The position numbers and the translations under genes are program-made. 64,000 bases of DNA, taken from NCBI GenBank assembly GCA_023423275.1, contig JAFAFW010000062.1:1-64000 (forward strand), read 5' to 3'. The notes under the pieces are model-generated. The model saw only the letters and a program-made list of their open reading frames with translations, ran no database searches and was not told where the DNA came from. This stretch comes from Pseudomonadota bacterium. GTDB lineage: Bacteria > Pseudomonadota > Alphaproteobacteria > Rhizobiales > Hyphomicrobiaceae. Positions 26,985-36,005 of the stretch are shown one piece after another (within the stretch, counting starts at the first letter, position 1; each line of letters starts with the position of its first letter).

Positions 26985-27554
26985 ATGCCCCGCCTGTTCA
27001 GCGGAATAGAAATTCCCGACCACGTGCGCGGATCCCTTGCGCGTCTCAAGCAGCCATTACCCGGCGCACGCTGGATCGAGCCGGAGAACTATCACATCAC
27101 GCTGCGTTTCGCGGGTGACATCGATAATCGCATCGCCTCGGAATTTGCGGATTTCCTGGCAGAGGTCGAATTCTCGGCATTCGAATTGCGGCTGTCCGGG
27201 ACCGGCGTGTTCGGCGGCGATGATCCGCGTCAGCTCTGGGCTGGCGTCGAACCGAGCCCAGAGCTCGAAGCCCTGGCCCGCGCGCATGAGCGCGCCGCGC
27301 GATCCGCAGGCCTGCCGCCGGAGCCGCGCAAGTTCAAGCCGCACGTCACGATCGCGCGCCTGAAGTATTCCAGTCCCGATATCGTCGCGCGCTACCTGCA
27401 GAGACACGGCGGCTTCCGCAGCGAGTCCTTCCTCGTCGGCCGCTTTGCCCTATTCTCATCGAAGCCGCAGGTGGGAGGTGGACCCTACGTCATCGAGGAA
27501 ACCTACACGTTGCAGGGTGGCCAATACGCCGACTACTTCGAAGACGAACCCTGA
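26985..27554 (+). CDS. thpR: RNA 2',3'-cyclic phosphodiesterase ThpR
   Basis: 2H phosphoesterase of 189 residues. The two catalytic motifs are H37-I-T-L in NYHITLRFAGD and H120-V-T-I in KFKPHVTIARLK. The enzyme opens 2',3'-cyclic phosphates on RNA (LigT family). It follows hslU by 45 bases and precedes the pterin dehydratase by 29, so it is probably in the same transcript. The link to protein quality control is not obvious. Confidence 0.93.
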   Translation: MPRLFSGIEIPDHVRGSLARLKQPLPGARWIEPENYHITLRFAGDIDNRIASEFADFLAEVEFSAFELRLSGTGVFGGDDPRQLWAGVEPSPELEALARAHERAARSAGLPPEPRKFKPHVTIARLKYSSPDIVARYLQRHGGFRSESFLVGRFALFSSKPQVGGGPYVIEETYTLQGGQYADYFEDEP

Positions 27555-27583
27555 TCGAGCCCACGGTCTTGGAGGAGCGCGAC

Positions 27584-27880
27584 ATGTCGAAGAAACTCAC
27601 CGATGCCGCCCGCAGTGAGGCGCTGTCCCGACTCACGGACTGGCAACCGGTCGAGGGCCGCGATGCCATCACAAAGCGGTTCAAATTCGCCGACTTCAAC
27701 GCGGCTTTCGCCTTCATGACGCGCGTTGCTCTTGTCGCGGAGAAAATGGACCATCATCCGGAGTGGTCCAATGTTTGGAATCGCGTGGACGTGACCTTGA
27801 CCACGCATGATGCGGGCGGGTTGACCCAGCGCGACATCACCTTGGCGGAAGCCATGGACCGATTTGCAAAAACGGTCTGA
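27584..27880 (+). CDS. 4a-hydroxytetrahydrobiopterin dehydratase (PCD/DCoH)
   Basis: Small protein of 98 residues from the ATG at 27584, with GGAGG upstream. The signature HHPEW (57-61) with the following WNRVDVTLTTHDAGGLTQRD is the PCD active site. In bacteria it recycles pterin for aromatic amino-acid hydroxylases or acts with molybdopterin enzymes; neither is seen nearby. Its TGA and that of the convergent DUF2865 gene lie within a 12-base palindrome (CTGAGATCTCAG). Confidence 0.93.
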   Translation: MSKKLTDAARSEALSRLTDWQPVEGRDAITKRFKFADFNAAFAFMTRVALVAEKMDHHPEWSNVWNRVDVTLTTHDAGGLTQRDITLAEAMDRFAKTV

Positions 27881-27884
27881 GATC

Positions 27885-28784
27885 TCAGCGATATCGACCC
27901 GAGCGGCTCGCGCGCCGTGAACGGCTGCTTTTCTGCCGGGGCGCTTGTCCCGCAGCCACGTCCTGCTCTGAAATCGTGCCGGCCGCGTGCAGCTCCTTCA
28001 GTTCGTTACGTGCGTCCACATCGCCCTTTCGACTTTTTTCCTGTAGCGCATAGATGCGGTGGCGCTCCAGAGATGCGGCCTCCCACGGTTGCGCCCTGCA
28101 CGTGCAGGATTCGTCATATGTCGTCCGGTACTTATAGGCATTCGGCAGCTCGCTGTAGGGCTTGCCGTCGATATCATGCATTTCAATGGGATCGACGTCA
28201 CTGGTCGGGAACACGAACAGCTTGGCCGGCGCAGAGCAACTGCGTTCGCAAGTCTGCTGATCGCTGTCGAAATTTCCGCGCGTCGTCGAAAAACTGATCG
28301 GGAATGAGGATCCGTCGCAAAGTCTCACGCAGACCGTACGATATGTTCCGTAGTCGGATCGTGAGCTTCTGCGTCCCCTGCTTCTCCGGCCGTCCTCCTC
28401 GTCGTAAAGATCAAACAAACCGACACGGCTTGGCGCATCGTACGACTGACGAGAGCGGCTGCGGCGTTCCGAACGGGAGGAGCCCGACGAGTAGGAAGCG
28501 GATGAAGATCCACTCGACGAATTGTTGCTACGGAACATCCGTTTGACGCCGGCCATCCATTCGTCATCTTCGAGAACAACCGACTTTTTAGTGAATTCTC
28601 CGGGCGCCGCGGCCTGCTCACCGGTCGCGATCGACGCGGTAGCGATGCGCGCACCCGTCATCAAAGACGCGTGTGCCAGCCACGTGATCGCAAGTATGCC
28701 GAGACCCAATCCTCCCAGATAGGCTCCGGTCACAATAAGACGTCCCCGGCCAGAACGCGGGAAGAAAATAGAACGTTTGGTCAT
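27885..28784 (-). CDS. DUF2865 protein, membrane-anchored and Ser/Arg-rich
   Basis: Protein of 299 residues. An N-terminal membrane segment (about 14-38) is followed by a Ser/Arg-rich low-complexity stretch (about 88-145). The DUF2865 core then starts TYRTVCVRLCDGSSFPISF and includes QTCERSC, LFVFPTSDVDPIEM and the C-T-C pair. The six or so cysteines suggest a disulfide-linked periplasmic domain. Function is unknown. The arginine-rich C-terminal tail is unusual for a secreted domain. Confidence 0.8.
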   Translation of the reverse strand: MTKRSIFFPRSGRGRLIVTGAYLGGLGLGILAITWLAHASLMTGARIATASIATGEQAAAPGEFTKKSVVLEDDEWMAGVKRMFRSNNSSSGSSSASYSSGSSRSERRSRSRQSYDAPSRVGLFDLYDEEDGRRSRGRRSSRSDYGTYRTVCVRLCDGSSFPISFSTTRGNFDSDQQTCERSCSAPAKLFVFPTSDVDPIEMHDIDGKPYSELPNAYKYRTTYDESCTCRAQPWEAASLERHRIYALQEKSRKGDVDARNELKELHAAGTISEQDVAAGQAPRQKSSRSRRASRSGRYR

Positions 28785-28908
28785 TACTCACTTACGATCC
28801 TGCTTGCTGCGGCCGTGGCCGCTCTCTACGGAACTCAAGCGACTGCAGAGCTCGTGATCACACAAGTGCTCATGGGTCGAATTTGTTCCGCATCGACGGG
28901 ATTTCGGC

Positions 28909-29694
28909 TCACCTCGGAGCGAGTCTGATTGCACCATCCAAGCGCAAGCTCGCACCGTTCAACATCACGTTTTCGCAGATGTGCGTGGCCAGCATCGCAT
29001 ATTCGGAAGGGTCGCCGAGGCGCGAGGGAAACGGCACCGTGCTTGCCAGCGAATCCCGGGCCTCTTGTGGAAGTCCGGCGAACATCGGCGTGTGAAACAG
29101 TCCCGGCAGGATGCTGCAGACACGAACACCGTCACGGGCCAGATCACGGGCGATCGGCAGCGTCATGGCGGCAACACCACCTTTCGATGCCGCATAAGCG
29201 ACCTGTCCGATCTGTCCGTCTTCTGCGGCCACCGACGCGGTATTGATGACGACGCCGCGCTCGCCGTCCGGTGGCAACGCCGGCAGTGTCATCATGCCGG
29301 CAGCACACTTCGAGATCATCAGGAACGTGCCGATCAGATTGACCTGGATTACCTTCGTGAAACTCGAAAGATCATGCGCCTCGATCGCGCCGGTTTCCTT
29401 CACATGCCGCGCGATGCGCTTTCCGATCGCAATACCGGCGCAGTTGACCAGAATGCGTTCCTGACCGTGGACCGCGCGCGCTTCGCGCAGAGCATCGTCG
29501 ACACTCGCCTCGTTCGTGACGTCACAGCGCACGAACGTGCCGCTGATCTTGCTGGCAATGTCGCGACCAGCCGTTTCGTTGAGATCGAATACGCCGACCT
29601 TCACGCCCTTGGCGGCGAGCGCGGTGGCGGTTGCCGCGCCCAGCCCCGACGCACCTCCCGTGACGACGGCAGCGATATCCTGTCCCAGCTTCAT
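28909..29694 (-). CDS. SDR oxidoreductase, type-II 3-hydroxyacyl-CoA dehydrogenase-like
   Basis: Short-chain dehydrogenase of 261 residues. The cofactor motif TGGASGLG is at 12-19, NCAG near 84-87, and the catalytic S154, Y167 and K171 in YAASKGG. The C-terminal GVRVCSILPGLFHTPMFAGLP and overall pattern resemble the HSD17B10/HADH2-type enzymes that oxidise 3-hydroxyacyl-CoA. It is divergent from the threonine aldolase, and the DUF2865 gene lies beyond its 3' end. Confidence 0.88.
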   Translation of the reverse strand: MKLGQDIAAVVTGGASGLGAATATALAAKGVKVGVFDLNETAGRDIASKISGTFVRCDVTNEASVDDALREARAVHGQERILVNCAGIAIGKRIARHVKETGAIEAHDLSSFTKVIQVNLIGTFLMISKCAAGMMTLPALPPDGERGVVINTASVAAEDGQIGQVAYAASKGGVAAMTLPIARDLARDGVRVCSILPGLFHTPMFAGLPQEARDSLASTVPFPSRLGDPSEYAMLATHICENVMLNGASLRLDGAIRLAPR

Positions 29695-29836
29695 GACGCG
29701 ACACCTCTATCAAGCGGGTCCTATGTATCCAGCTTTCATAAGGAGCCGACAGCACCGCGTAAAGTCGGATAGGGTCTTGCAAGTCCATCCGACGCCAGTG
29801 TTTGATGCAGACCTTCGCAGCCACCGGAGCGCTCCC

Positions 29837-30886
29837 TTGACCCGCAATCGCCTGATCGATCTCTACAGCGACACCGGCACACGCCCGACCACAGCCATGC
29901 GCCAAGCCATGGCATCCGCCGAAGTCGGCGACGAGCAACGCGGCGAAGATCCGACGACGATCGCCTTGCAGGAGCGCGTGGCGGATCTCCTGGGCAAGGA
30001 AGCCGCGCTCTTTCTTCCCTCGGGAACGATGTGCAATCAGATCGCGCTTCTGACCCATTGCCGGAAAGGCGATGAAGTCATCGGTGCCGAATACACCCAT
30101 GTTTTCTCGTCGGAGGGCGGCGGTGGTTCGGCCTTCGCTAACGTGCAGACGTGGCCCATCGCGTGCGCCAACGGCATTTTCTCCGCTGAGCAGTTGATCG
30201 CTGCAATCCGCCCGCAGTCTCGATACACGCCAACTCCGCGACTGGTGGTGATCGAACAGACCAACAATCGCGGCGGCGGCTCCATTTGGCCGCTGGACAG
30301 GATCAATGCCGTGGCTGAAGCGGCGCATGCGCGGGGGTTGATCGTGCATATGGACGGCGCGCGCATCCTGAATGCCGCGATCTCTGCAGCGACGCCCGCC
30401 AAGGACATGGCGAAGAATTGCGACACGGTTTGGCTCGACCTGTCGAAGGGACTGGGCTGCCCCGTCGGTGGCGTCCTCGCCGGATCCCGCGCGTTCATCG
30501 AGGAGGCCTGGCGATGGAAACAGCGCATGGGCGGCGCCATGCGGCAGTCGGGGATCATTGCAGCCGCTGGCCTTCATGCGCTCGACCATCACGTCGAACG
30601 GCTCGCTGAGGATCACGCCAACGCGGCCCTGCTGGCCAAACTGATTGGCGAGATCGATGGCGTGCGTCTCATGACGCCACAACCCGAGACCAACATCGTG
30701 TATTTCGATATCGATATCCCGGGACTGGCGCTCAAGGACGTCACAGCGACCCTTCTCGAACAGAATGTCCGCATGGGCACACCGTATGGCGGCATCCGCG
30801 CCGTCACGCATCTCGACGTGAGCCGTGCGGATATCGAGGCCGCGGCCGATATTCTCGGCCGCGTGCTGGCAAACAGATCCCGATAA
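29837..30886 (+). CDS. Low-specificity L-threonine aldolase
   Basis: Fold-type I PLP enzyme of 349 residues cleaving L-threonine to glycine and acetaldehyde. The PLP lysine is K204 in VWLDLSKGLGCPVG; H89 stacks on the cofactor in GAEYTHVFSSEGGG; HMDGARILNA carries the Asp. I chose TTG 29837 with GGAG eight bases upstream, since LTRNRLIDLYSDT then matches the usual start. An ATG at 29723 would add 38 unmatched residues. The stop nearly touches the convergent TRAP gene. Confidence 0.88.
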   Translation: MTRNRLIDLYSDTGTRPTTAMRQAMASAEVGDEQRGEDPTTIALQERVADLLGKEAALFLPSGTMCNQIALLTHCRKGDEVIGAEYTHVFSSEGGGGSAFANVQTWPIACANGIFSAEQLIAAIRPQSRYTPTPRLVVIEQTNNRGGGSIWPLDRINAVAEAAHARGLIVHMDGARILNAAISAATPAKDMAKNCDTVWLDLSKGLGCPVGGVLAGSRAFIEEAWRWKQRMGGAMRQSGIIAAAGLHALDHHVERLAEDHANAALLAKLIGEIDGVRLMTPQPETNIVYFDIDIPGLALKDVTATLLEQNVRMGTPYGGIRAVTHLDVSRADIEAAADILGRVLANRSR

Positions 30887-30889
30887 AGC

Positions 30890-33130
30890 TCAGGGGCGCG
30901 CGCGCGTCCTGTGCAGGACAAACCCCGCCACGCCGAGGGCGATACCGACAGGCGCGTGCCATGTGACGTGCAACACCGGGATCGTCACGTCCCCGACTGA
31001 ACCGATCAGCGGCGACAGGATGCCGTTGATGAGCGCCGGAAAGATCAACAGAAGCCCTGATGCCCAGAACATCATGTCTTCCACGGCGTTCGTTTTCATG
31101 ATCACCCAGCGCTGGAGTGCAAACGACAGCGCGACGATGCCGGTGGTTGTCAAAATGGTGACTTCGGCGACATCGAACCAAGTACCGTTCGGCGGCACCT
31201 TCAACAGCAGGCCGATCCCGAGCGGGTCGGTCACGAACACGAACGGAACGAGGAAGGCCGGCATTGTGTACTTCCACGACTGAAGCGTCGTTTTGTACGG
31301 ACTGCCACCGGTGATGGCAGCCGCCGCGAACGGCGACAGAGCTGTCGGTGGCGACACCTCGGACAGAACGGCATAGTAGAAAATGAACATGTGCGCGGCG
31401 AAGTCGGGAACACCGAGCTTGATGAGAGCCGGCGCCGCGATCACGGCACACATGATGTAAGACGCCGTCACCGGCACCGCGAGCCCGACGATCCACACGA
31501 TCATGGCCGTAAAAATCGTGGTGAGCAGCAAGCTGCCCTGAGCATAGCCGATGATGATATCGGCGAACCGTTGCGCCAGGCCGGTGAGCGTCACGACGCC
31601 GACGATGATGCCGGCCGTCGCACACGTCGCTGCGACGTTGAGCACGCCGACCGTACCGTCACGCAACGCCGAGACCAGGCGCTCCGTCACTGGAAACAAC
31701 TGCGGCAGGAACAGTCCGATCGCAGCCGCCAATCCGAGGGTTACGAAAGCCGCAGACGAGAAAGCTTCCGTCGGCTGATAACCGAGCGCGGTCATGATCG
31801 CACCGATCACAATCGGAATTGCGACGGCAATTCGCGGAATCAATGCCGTGTCCATGCGAATGGCGCTGACGGCAATCGCCAGCAAGGTCGCCCAGAATAC
31901 AGCCAGCACCGGAGAGAAACCGAGCAGCATGAAGGCGATGATCGATATCAGCGAACCGAAGTGAAACCAGTACCCTGTCAATAGCCGCCAGAGCGTCCCC
32001 TTCTCGATCATCACCTCGCCGCCACCGCCATGCTTGGAGGCGTCGACTTCCACCATGACCCAGATCGCGAGGTAGTAGAGGATGGTCGGAATGACCGCCA
32101 TCAGGATGACGTCGAAATAGGAGATCTTCAGGAACTCGGCGATCAGAAACGCCGCGGCGCCGAGCACAGGCGGCGAGATGATGGCGCCAAGACCGCCGGC
32201 CGCGAGCAAACCGCCGGCGGCATTCTTCTCATAACCGGCCTTCGCCAGCAGCGGATAGGCGACGGTGCCGATAGTCACCGTTGTGGCGACGCCGGAGCCC
32301 GACGGTCCCCCCATCAGGAACGATGACAGGACCACGGCGCGCCCGGCCGAATTGCGCTTCCCGCCCATGGCGGCGAATGAAAAGTCGATGAAGAACTTGC
32401 CCGCACCCGACACCTGCAGCACGGCGCCGAAAATCGTGAACAGGATGATGAGGCTGGAGGAGACGTCAACGGTCGTACCGAAAATGCCCTCCAGCGTCAT
32501 GTAGAGATGGCCGACAAGACGGTCGATGGGATAGCCGCGATGTGTCCAGGGCGCGCCAAGGTAGTTTCCGTAAAGCGCATAGAGCAGGAACACGATCGAC
32601 ACGACCGGCATGATGAAGCCTGTGGCGCGCCGCGTGCCCTCAAGCAGGAGAACGATCAGAACGACGCCCACCCAAACATCCATCGGGTCAGGCGCGATGG
32701 CGCGATCGCCGAAATACTCACCCTGCGCGAGCATGTAGCCAATGACGCCGACACTGGCGAACGCGAAGATCCAATCCCACCAGGCGATCCTGTCGCGAAG
32801 TCGCGGCGTTGCCGGAAACAGCAGAAACACGAGAAACAGCACGCAGCCGACGTGCACCGGCCGGAGAATATGCGCAGGAACGACATCGTAGGCGGCGTAG
32901 ATATGGAAAAGTGATACGCCAACGGCGATGCCGGTAATGATCCACCCGAGCCAACCGCCCAGACGGTTCGTTGCGCCCTCTTCTTCCTCGATGAACTGTT
33001 CGACGGCCTTCAGCTTGTCAGCGGTCAGTTCTTCAGGCTCCAGCACATTCTTCGCGGATGGCTGGTGCGCAGCGGCGCGCGGTCCCGTTTCGGTCAATGC
33101 TCGTCTCCCCAACGGCGCTTTGGCCGTCAC
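30890..33130 (-). CDS. TRAP transporter fused permease (4TM + 12TM)
   Basis: Fused DctQ/DctM-type permease of 746 residues. A soluble N-terminal stretch with EEEEGATNRLGG is followed by the four-helix small subunit (about 60-190) and the large 12-helix subunit. The large subunit includes GGPSGSGVATTVTIGTVAYPLL, AGGLLAAGGLGAIISPPVLGAAAFLIAE and SEVSPPTALSPFAAAAITGG. Fused permeases of this type work with TAXI binding proteins, and one is encoded just upstream. The start may be GTG 33130 or a TTG further in with GGGGAGA upstream. The substrate is unknown. Confidence 0.93.
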   Translation of the reverse strand: MTAKAPLGRRALTETGPRAAAHQPSAKNVLEPEELTADKLKAVEQFIEEEEGATNRLGGWLGWIITGIAVGVSLFHIYAAYDVVPAHILRPVHVGCVLFLVFLLFPATPRLRDRIAWWDWIFAFASVGVIGYMLAQGEYFGDRAIAPDPMDVWVGVVLIVLLLEGTRRATGFIMPVVSIVFLLYALYGNYLGAPWTHRGYPIDRLVGHLYMTLEGIFGTTVDVSSSLIILFTIFGAVLQVSGAGKFFIDFSFAAMGGKRNSAGRAVVLSSFLMGGPSGSGVATTVTIGTVAYPLLAKAGYEKNAAGGLLAAGGLGAIISPPVLGAAAFLIAEFLKISYFDVILMAVIPTILYYLAIWVMVEVDASKHGGGGEVMIEKGTLWRLLTGYWFHFGSLISIIAFMLLGFSPVLAVFWATLLAIAVSAIRMDTALIPRIAVAIPIVIGAIMTALGYQPTEAFSSAAFVTLGLAAAIGLFLPQLFPVTERLVSALRDGTVGVLNVAATCATAGIIVGVVTLTGLAQRFADIIIGYAQGSLLLTTIFTAMIVWIVGLAVPVTASYIMCAVIAAPALIKLGVPDFAAHMFIFYYAVLSEVSPPTALSPFAAAAITGGSPYKTTLQSWKYTMPAFLVPFVFVTDPLGIGLLLKVPPNGTWFDVAEVTILTTTGIVALSFALQRWVIMKTNAVEDMMFWASGLLLIFPALINGILSPLIGSVGDVTIPVLHVTWHAPVGIALGVAGFVLHRTRARP

Positions 33131-33179
33131 TATTTGCGGCTCCGACCGTGGCGGAGATCGGCGTCAGATCGGAATCGGA

Positions 33180-33214
33180 CAGAAAACACGCACCGGGCCA
33201 TTGCGGCCCGGTGC
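33180..33214 (-). terminator. Hairpin between TAXI binding protein and TRAP permease
   Basis: GCACCGGGCC (33190-33199) pairs perfectly with GGCCCGGTGC (33205-33214) around a five-base loop. On the minus strand it is followed by GTGTTTTC, a short T tract. It lies 21 bases after the binding-protein stop and 60 before the permease start. It could be a partial terminator that keeps the binding protein in excess, a common device in transporter operons. Confidence 0.7.
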
Positions 33215-33235
33215 GATCGCTTCATGGAGCGTTGC

Positions 33236-34204
33236 TCAGTTTACGTTGATGCCCTTTTCCTTGAAATATTTGAGAGCACCTGGATGGAACGGAACGCCGG
33301 CACGTTTCGTCGACTGGAGTTCCGGCTTCACATTCAGCGCCTCTTTATGGACCGTGGCGAGATCTTCACGCTTCTCCATCAGAAGCTTCGTGAGATTGTA
33401 AGCAAGGTCCTCAGGCATGTCGGCATTCACGGCCATGATATTCCACACCGTGATGTTCTTGTTGTCCGCGTCCATTCCCGAATACGTTTCCTTCGGAATC
33501 GTCGCTTCCGCGTAAAGCGGGCCGTACTTCTCGTTCATCTTTGCGGCGAGATCGGCAAAATCGATCAGCTTCAGCTTCGTATTCGGCGTTGCCGCAAGAT
33601 CTGTCACTGCGGCCGTCGGCAAACCGCCGACCCAGAAGAATGCGTCGATTTTCTTATCCTTGATCGCGTTGACGCTTTCCGCCACGCCAAGCCGCTCCTT
33701 GGTAATGTCCTTGTCTGGATTGATCCCCGCCGCCTCGAGCACGCGGAATGCAAAGACCTCCGTGGCGCTGCCCGGAGAGCCGGTCGAGACGCGCTTGCCC
33801 TTCAGGTCCCCGACCTTCGAGACGCCGCTGCCGTCCACCGTCACCACGTGCATATGGTTCGGATACATGACTGCAATGGCCTGGATCGGCAATTTGCTCG
33901 GGAATTTGCCCTTGCCGTTGATGGCATCCCAGGCGGCGTCGACTTGCGACAGACCCATGTCGCTGCGCCCGCTGCCAACCAGCTTCAAGTTGTCAACGGA
34001 TCCGCCCGTCACTTCTGCGGTCGCCGTATATCCGGGCAACTCTTTGCCGATGATGCTGCCGAACCCGCCGCCAAGCGGATAGTAAACGCCACCCGTGCCG
34101 CCCGTTGCGATGGTGAGCTGTTTACCTTGGGCCATCGCCGTCCCGGCAACGGCAGCCATGCCGAATCCGAGCGCAACCAATGCCGAAAACGTCTTGAATT
34201 TCAT
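33236..34204 (-). CDS. TAXI family TRAP transporter solute-binding subunit
   Basis: Periplasmic binding protein of 322 residues. The Sec signal peptide is at 1-25, ending TAMA before QGKQLTIATGGTGGVYYPLGGG, the defining TAXI start. Further conserved blocks are ELPGYTATAEVTGGSVDNLKLV and YSGMDADNKNITVWNIMAVN. It feeds the fused permease downstream. The ligand is unknown; characterised family members bind small carboxylates or amino acids. Confidence 0.94.
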   Translation of the reverse strand: MKFKTFSALVALGFGMAAVAGTAMAQGKQLTIATGGTGGVYYPLGGGFGSIIGKELPGYTATAEVTGGSVDNLKLVGSGRSDMGLSQVDAAWDAINGKGKFPSKLPIQAIAVMYPNHMHVVTVDGSGVSKVGDLKGKRVSTGSPGSATEVFAFRVLEAAGINPDKDITKERLGVAESVNAIKDKKIDAFFWVGGLPTAAVTDLAATPNTKLKLIDFADLAAKMNEKYGPLYAEATIPKETYSGMDADNKNITVWNIMAVNADMPEDLAYNLTKLLMEKREDLATVHKEALNVKPELQSTKRAGVPFHPGALKYFKEKGINVN

Positions 34205-34293
34205 TGTGTTTCTCTCTCCCTACGTTACCGCGCGCCAGGCGCGCGGCATCCATAAACTGCTTTTAATTCCTTTCGCCCGCACTGCTATACGAC

Positions 34294-35268
34294 TTATGGC
34301 CTGACGATCACCTTGCCGGTGGCCACGCGCCGATCCAGCAGCTTGATCGCTGCCGCAGTCTCCACGAGCGAGAGCGCGACGTGAGTGTGCGGCTTCAATT
34401 CTCCGGCGGCAACCCATTTCAGCACCGTTTCGAGGTTTGCGCGGTGAGCTTGCGGATCACGCGAGATCGCGCCGCCGAGAAAAACGCCGATGATATCGCA
34501 ACCTTTCAGCAGCACGAGGTTCAGCGGTATTTTCGGAATCGTGCCCGCCGCGAAGCCAATGACGAGGAAACGTCCCAGCCATGCAATCGAGCGCAGCGCA
34601 GCTTCCGAATGTTCTCCACCGACGCAGTCATAAACGACATCGACGCCGCGCCCATCCGTGAGATCGCGCAATCCTTGCTTCAGATCGTCCGTCGCGTAGT
34701 TGAACAGCAGGTCCGCTCCATGCTGACGGCACACCTCCAGCTTGTCCGCCGAGGATGCGACGGCGATCACCTTCGCCCCCATGGCTTTGGCGATTTCGAC
34801 GGCGGCAAGCCCCGCGCCTCCCGCCGCGCCGAGGACAGCCACGGTTTCCCCCGGTTGCAAGCGGCCACGTGTTTTCAGCCCATGCATGGCCGTGCCGTAT
34901 GTGACGCTGATGCCCGCGGCTGCATCGTCGCTCACGACATCAGGGACGGGAATAAGCTTTTCAGCCGGCACGGCGACCAGCTCACGCGCCCCGCCCCAGC
35001 CGATGTCGGCGCAGACGCGCTGTCCCGGCTGCAATCCGCTGACACCGGGGCCAAGCGCTTCGATCACACCGGCGATTTCCGCGCCGGGCGAAAATGGAAA
35101 CTCGGGCTTGAACTGGTATTTGCCGCGCGTGATCAGCGTATCGAGAAAATTCATGGCAACCGCCTTCACGCGTACAACGACTTCGCCGGCAGCGGGAATG
35201 GGATCTGCCATGTCTTCGATCACGATCGCATCCGGACCGTCGAAGGACTTGCACAGGGCAGCTTTCAT
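34294..35268 (-). CDS. NADPH:quinone oxidoreductase family protein
   Basis: Medium-chain dehydrogenase/reductase of 324 residues without the zinc-ligand cysteines of alcohol dehydrogenases. Recognisable parts are FSPGAEIAGVIEALGPGVSGLQPGQRV, the cofactor loop VLGAAGGAGLAAVEIAKAMGAKVIAVAS and YDCVGGEHSEAALRSIAWLGRFLVIGFA. This is the NQOR group acting on quinones or enones, possibly with a CoA-linked role. It is upstream of the TAXI gene on the same strand with a 90-base gap; a shared transcript is possible. Confidence 0.88.
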   Translation of the reverse strand: MKAALCKSFDGPDAIVIEDMADPIPAAGEVVVRVKAVAMNFLDTLITRGKYQFKPEFPFSPGAEIAGVIEALGPGVSGLQPGQRVCADIGWGGARELVAVPAEKLIPVPDVVSDDAAAGISVTYGTAMHGLKTRGRLQPGETVAVLGAAGGAGLAAVEIAKAMGAKVIAVASSADKLEVCRQHGADLLFNYATDDLKQGLRDLTDGRGVDVVYDCVGGEHSEAALRSIAWLGRFLVIGFAAGTIPKIPLNLVLLKGCDIIGVFLGGAISRDPQAHRANLETVLKWVAAGELKPHTHVALSLVETAAAIKLLDRRVATGKVIVRP

Positions 35269-35396
35269 GTGACACCTCGTCTTTCAATGGCTCATGATTG
35301 CGGGCGGCCGATCCAGGAGACGGCGCGCCCGCCGATGGGAAAGCGAACAAATTGACAAGCGAAACGACCGATCATCAAGTCAGAGGCCCCCATGGC

Positions 35397-35933
35397 ATGC
35401 GCAGCCCGCAGCCTCGGGGCTATTTTGCCATCGGTGCGGAGCGTATGTCCAAGTCGCTCAATCTTGGCAATCTGATGCGATCCGCACATGCCTTCGGAGC
35501 CAGTTTTACCTTCACCATCGGCGCAACCTACCAGGCGCTTGAAGCCCGCGCCGACACCTCGAAGGGCCAATGGCATTTGCCTCACTACGATTGGGCATCT
35601 CTCAACGACATGCAGCTTCCACGCGGCTGTGCGCTCGTCGGTGTGGAGCTGACGTCCGATGCCGTAAATCTCCCGAGCTTTCGACATCCGCTGCGGGCCG
35701 CCTACGTCCTCGGTCCCGAGCAGGGCTCACTGTCGGGCGATTTGCTCAGCCGCTGTGATCACGTTGTTAAGATCCCGACTGCATTCTGCATCAATGTTGC
35801 GATGGCCGGAGCGATAGTGATGTATGATCGCGTCAAGACGCTGGCACATTTTGCCGAGCGGCCAGTGAGCGCCGCAGCGTCCCGGCGCGCTGACCCGTCG
35901 TCCAATCCTGCCGTGGACAAGCCGCCCTCGTGA
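35397..35933 (+). CDS. SpoU/TrmH family RNA methyltransferase
   Basis: SPOUT-fold methyltransferase of 178 residues from the ATG at 35397 (MRSPQPRGYFAIGAERMSK). The motifs are NLGNLMRSAHAFGA (motif 1), AAYVLGPEQGSLS (motif 2) and VVKIPTAFCINVAMAGAIVMYDR (motif 3), which form the knotted SAM site. It probably 2'-O-methylates tRNA or rRNA; the substrate cannot be told. An in-frame TTG at 35352 is the alternative start. The last ~20 residues are low complexity. Confidence 0.88.
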   Translation: MRSPQPRGYFAIGAERMSKSLNLGNLMRSAHAFGASFTFTIGATYQALEARADTSKGQWHLPHYDWASLNDMQLPRGCALVGVELTSDAVNLPSFRHPLRAAYVLGPEQGSLSGDLLSRCDHVVKIPTAFCINVAMAGAIVMYDRVKTLAHFAERPVSAAASRRADPSSNPAVDKPPS

Positions 35934-36005
35934 CATGACCGCCCAACACCCTCTATATGCTGAGGGTAGGGCTGATTCATTCCGCAGCCCCGTTCGTGAG
36001 GTGAG

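Noticed and set aside
27876..27887. Palindrome CTGAGATCTCAG at the convergent stops of the pterin dehydratase and DUF2865 genes
   Set aside because: It is largely produced by two facing TGA stop codons and is too short for a convincing terminator.
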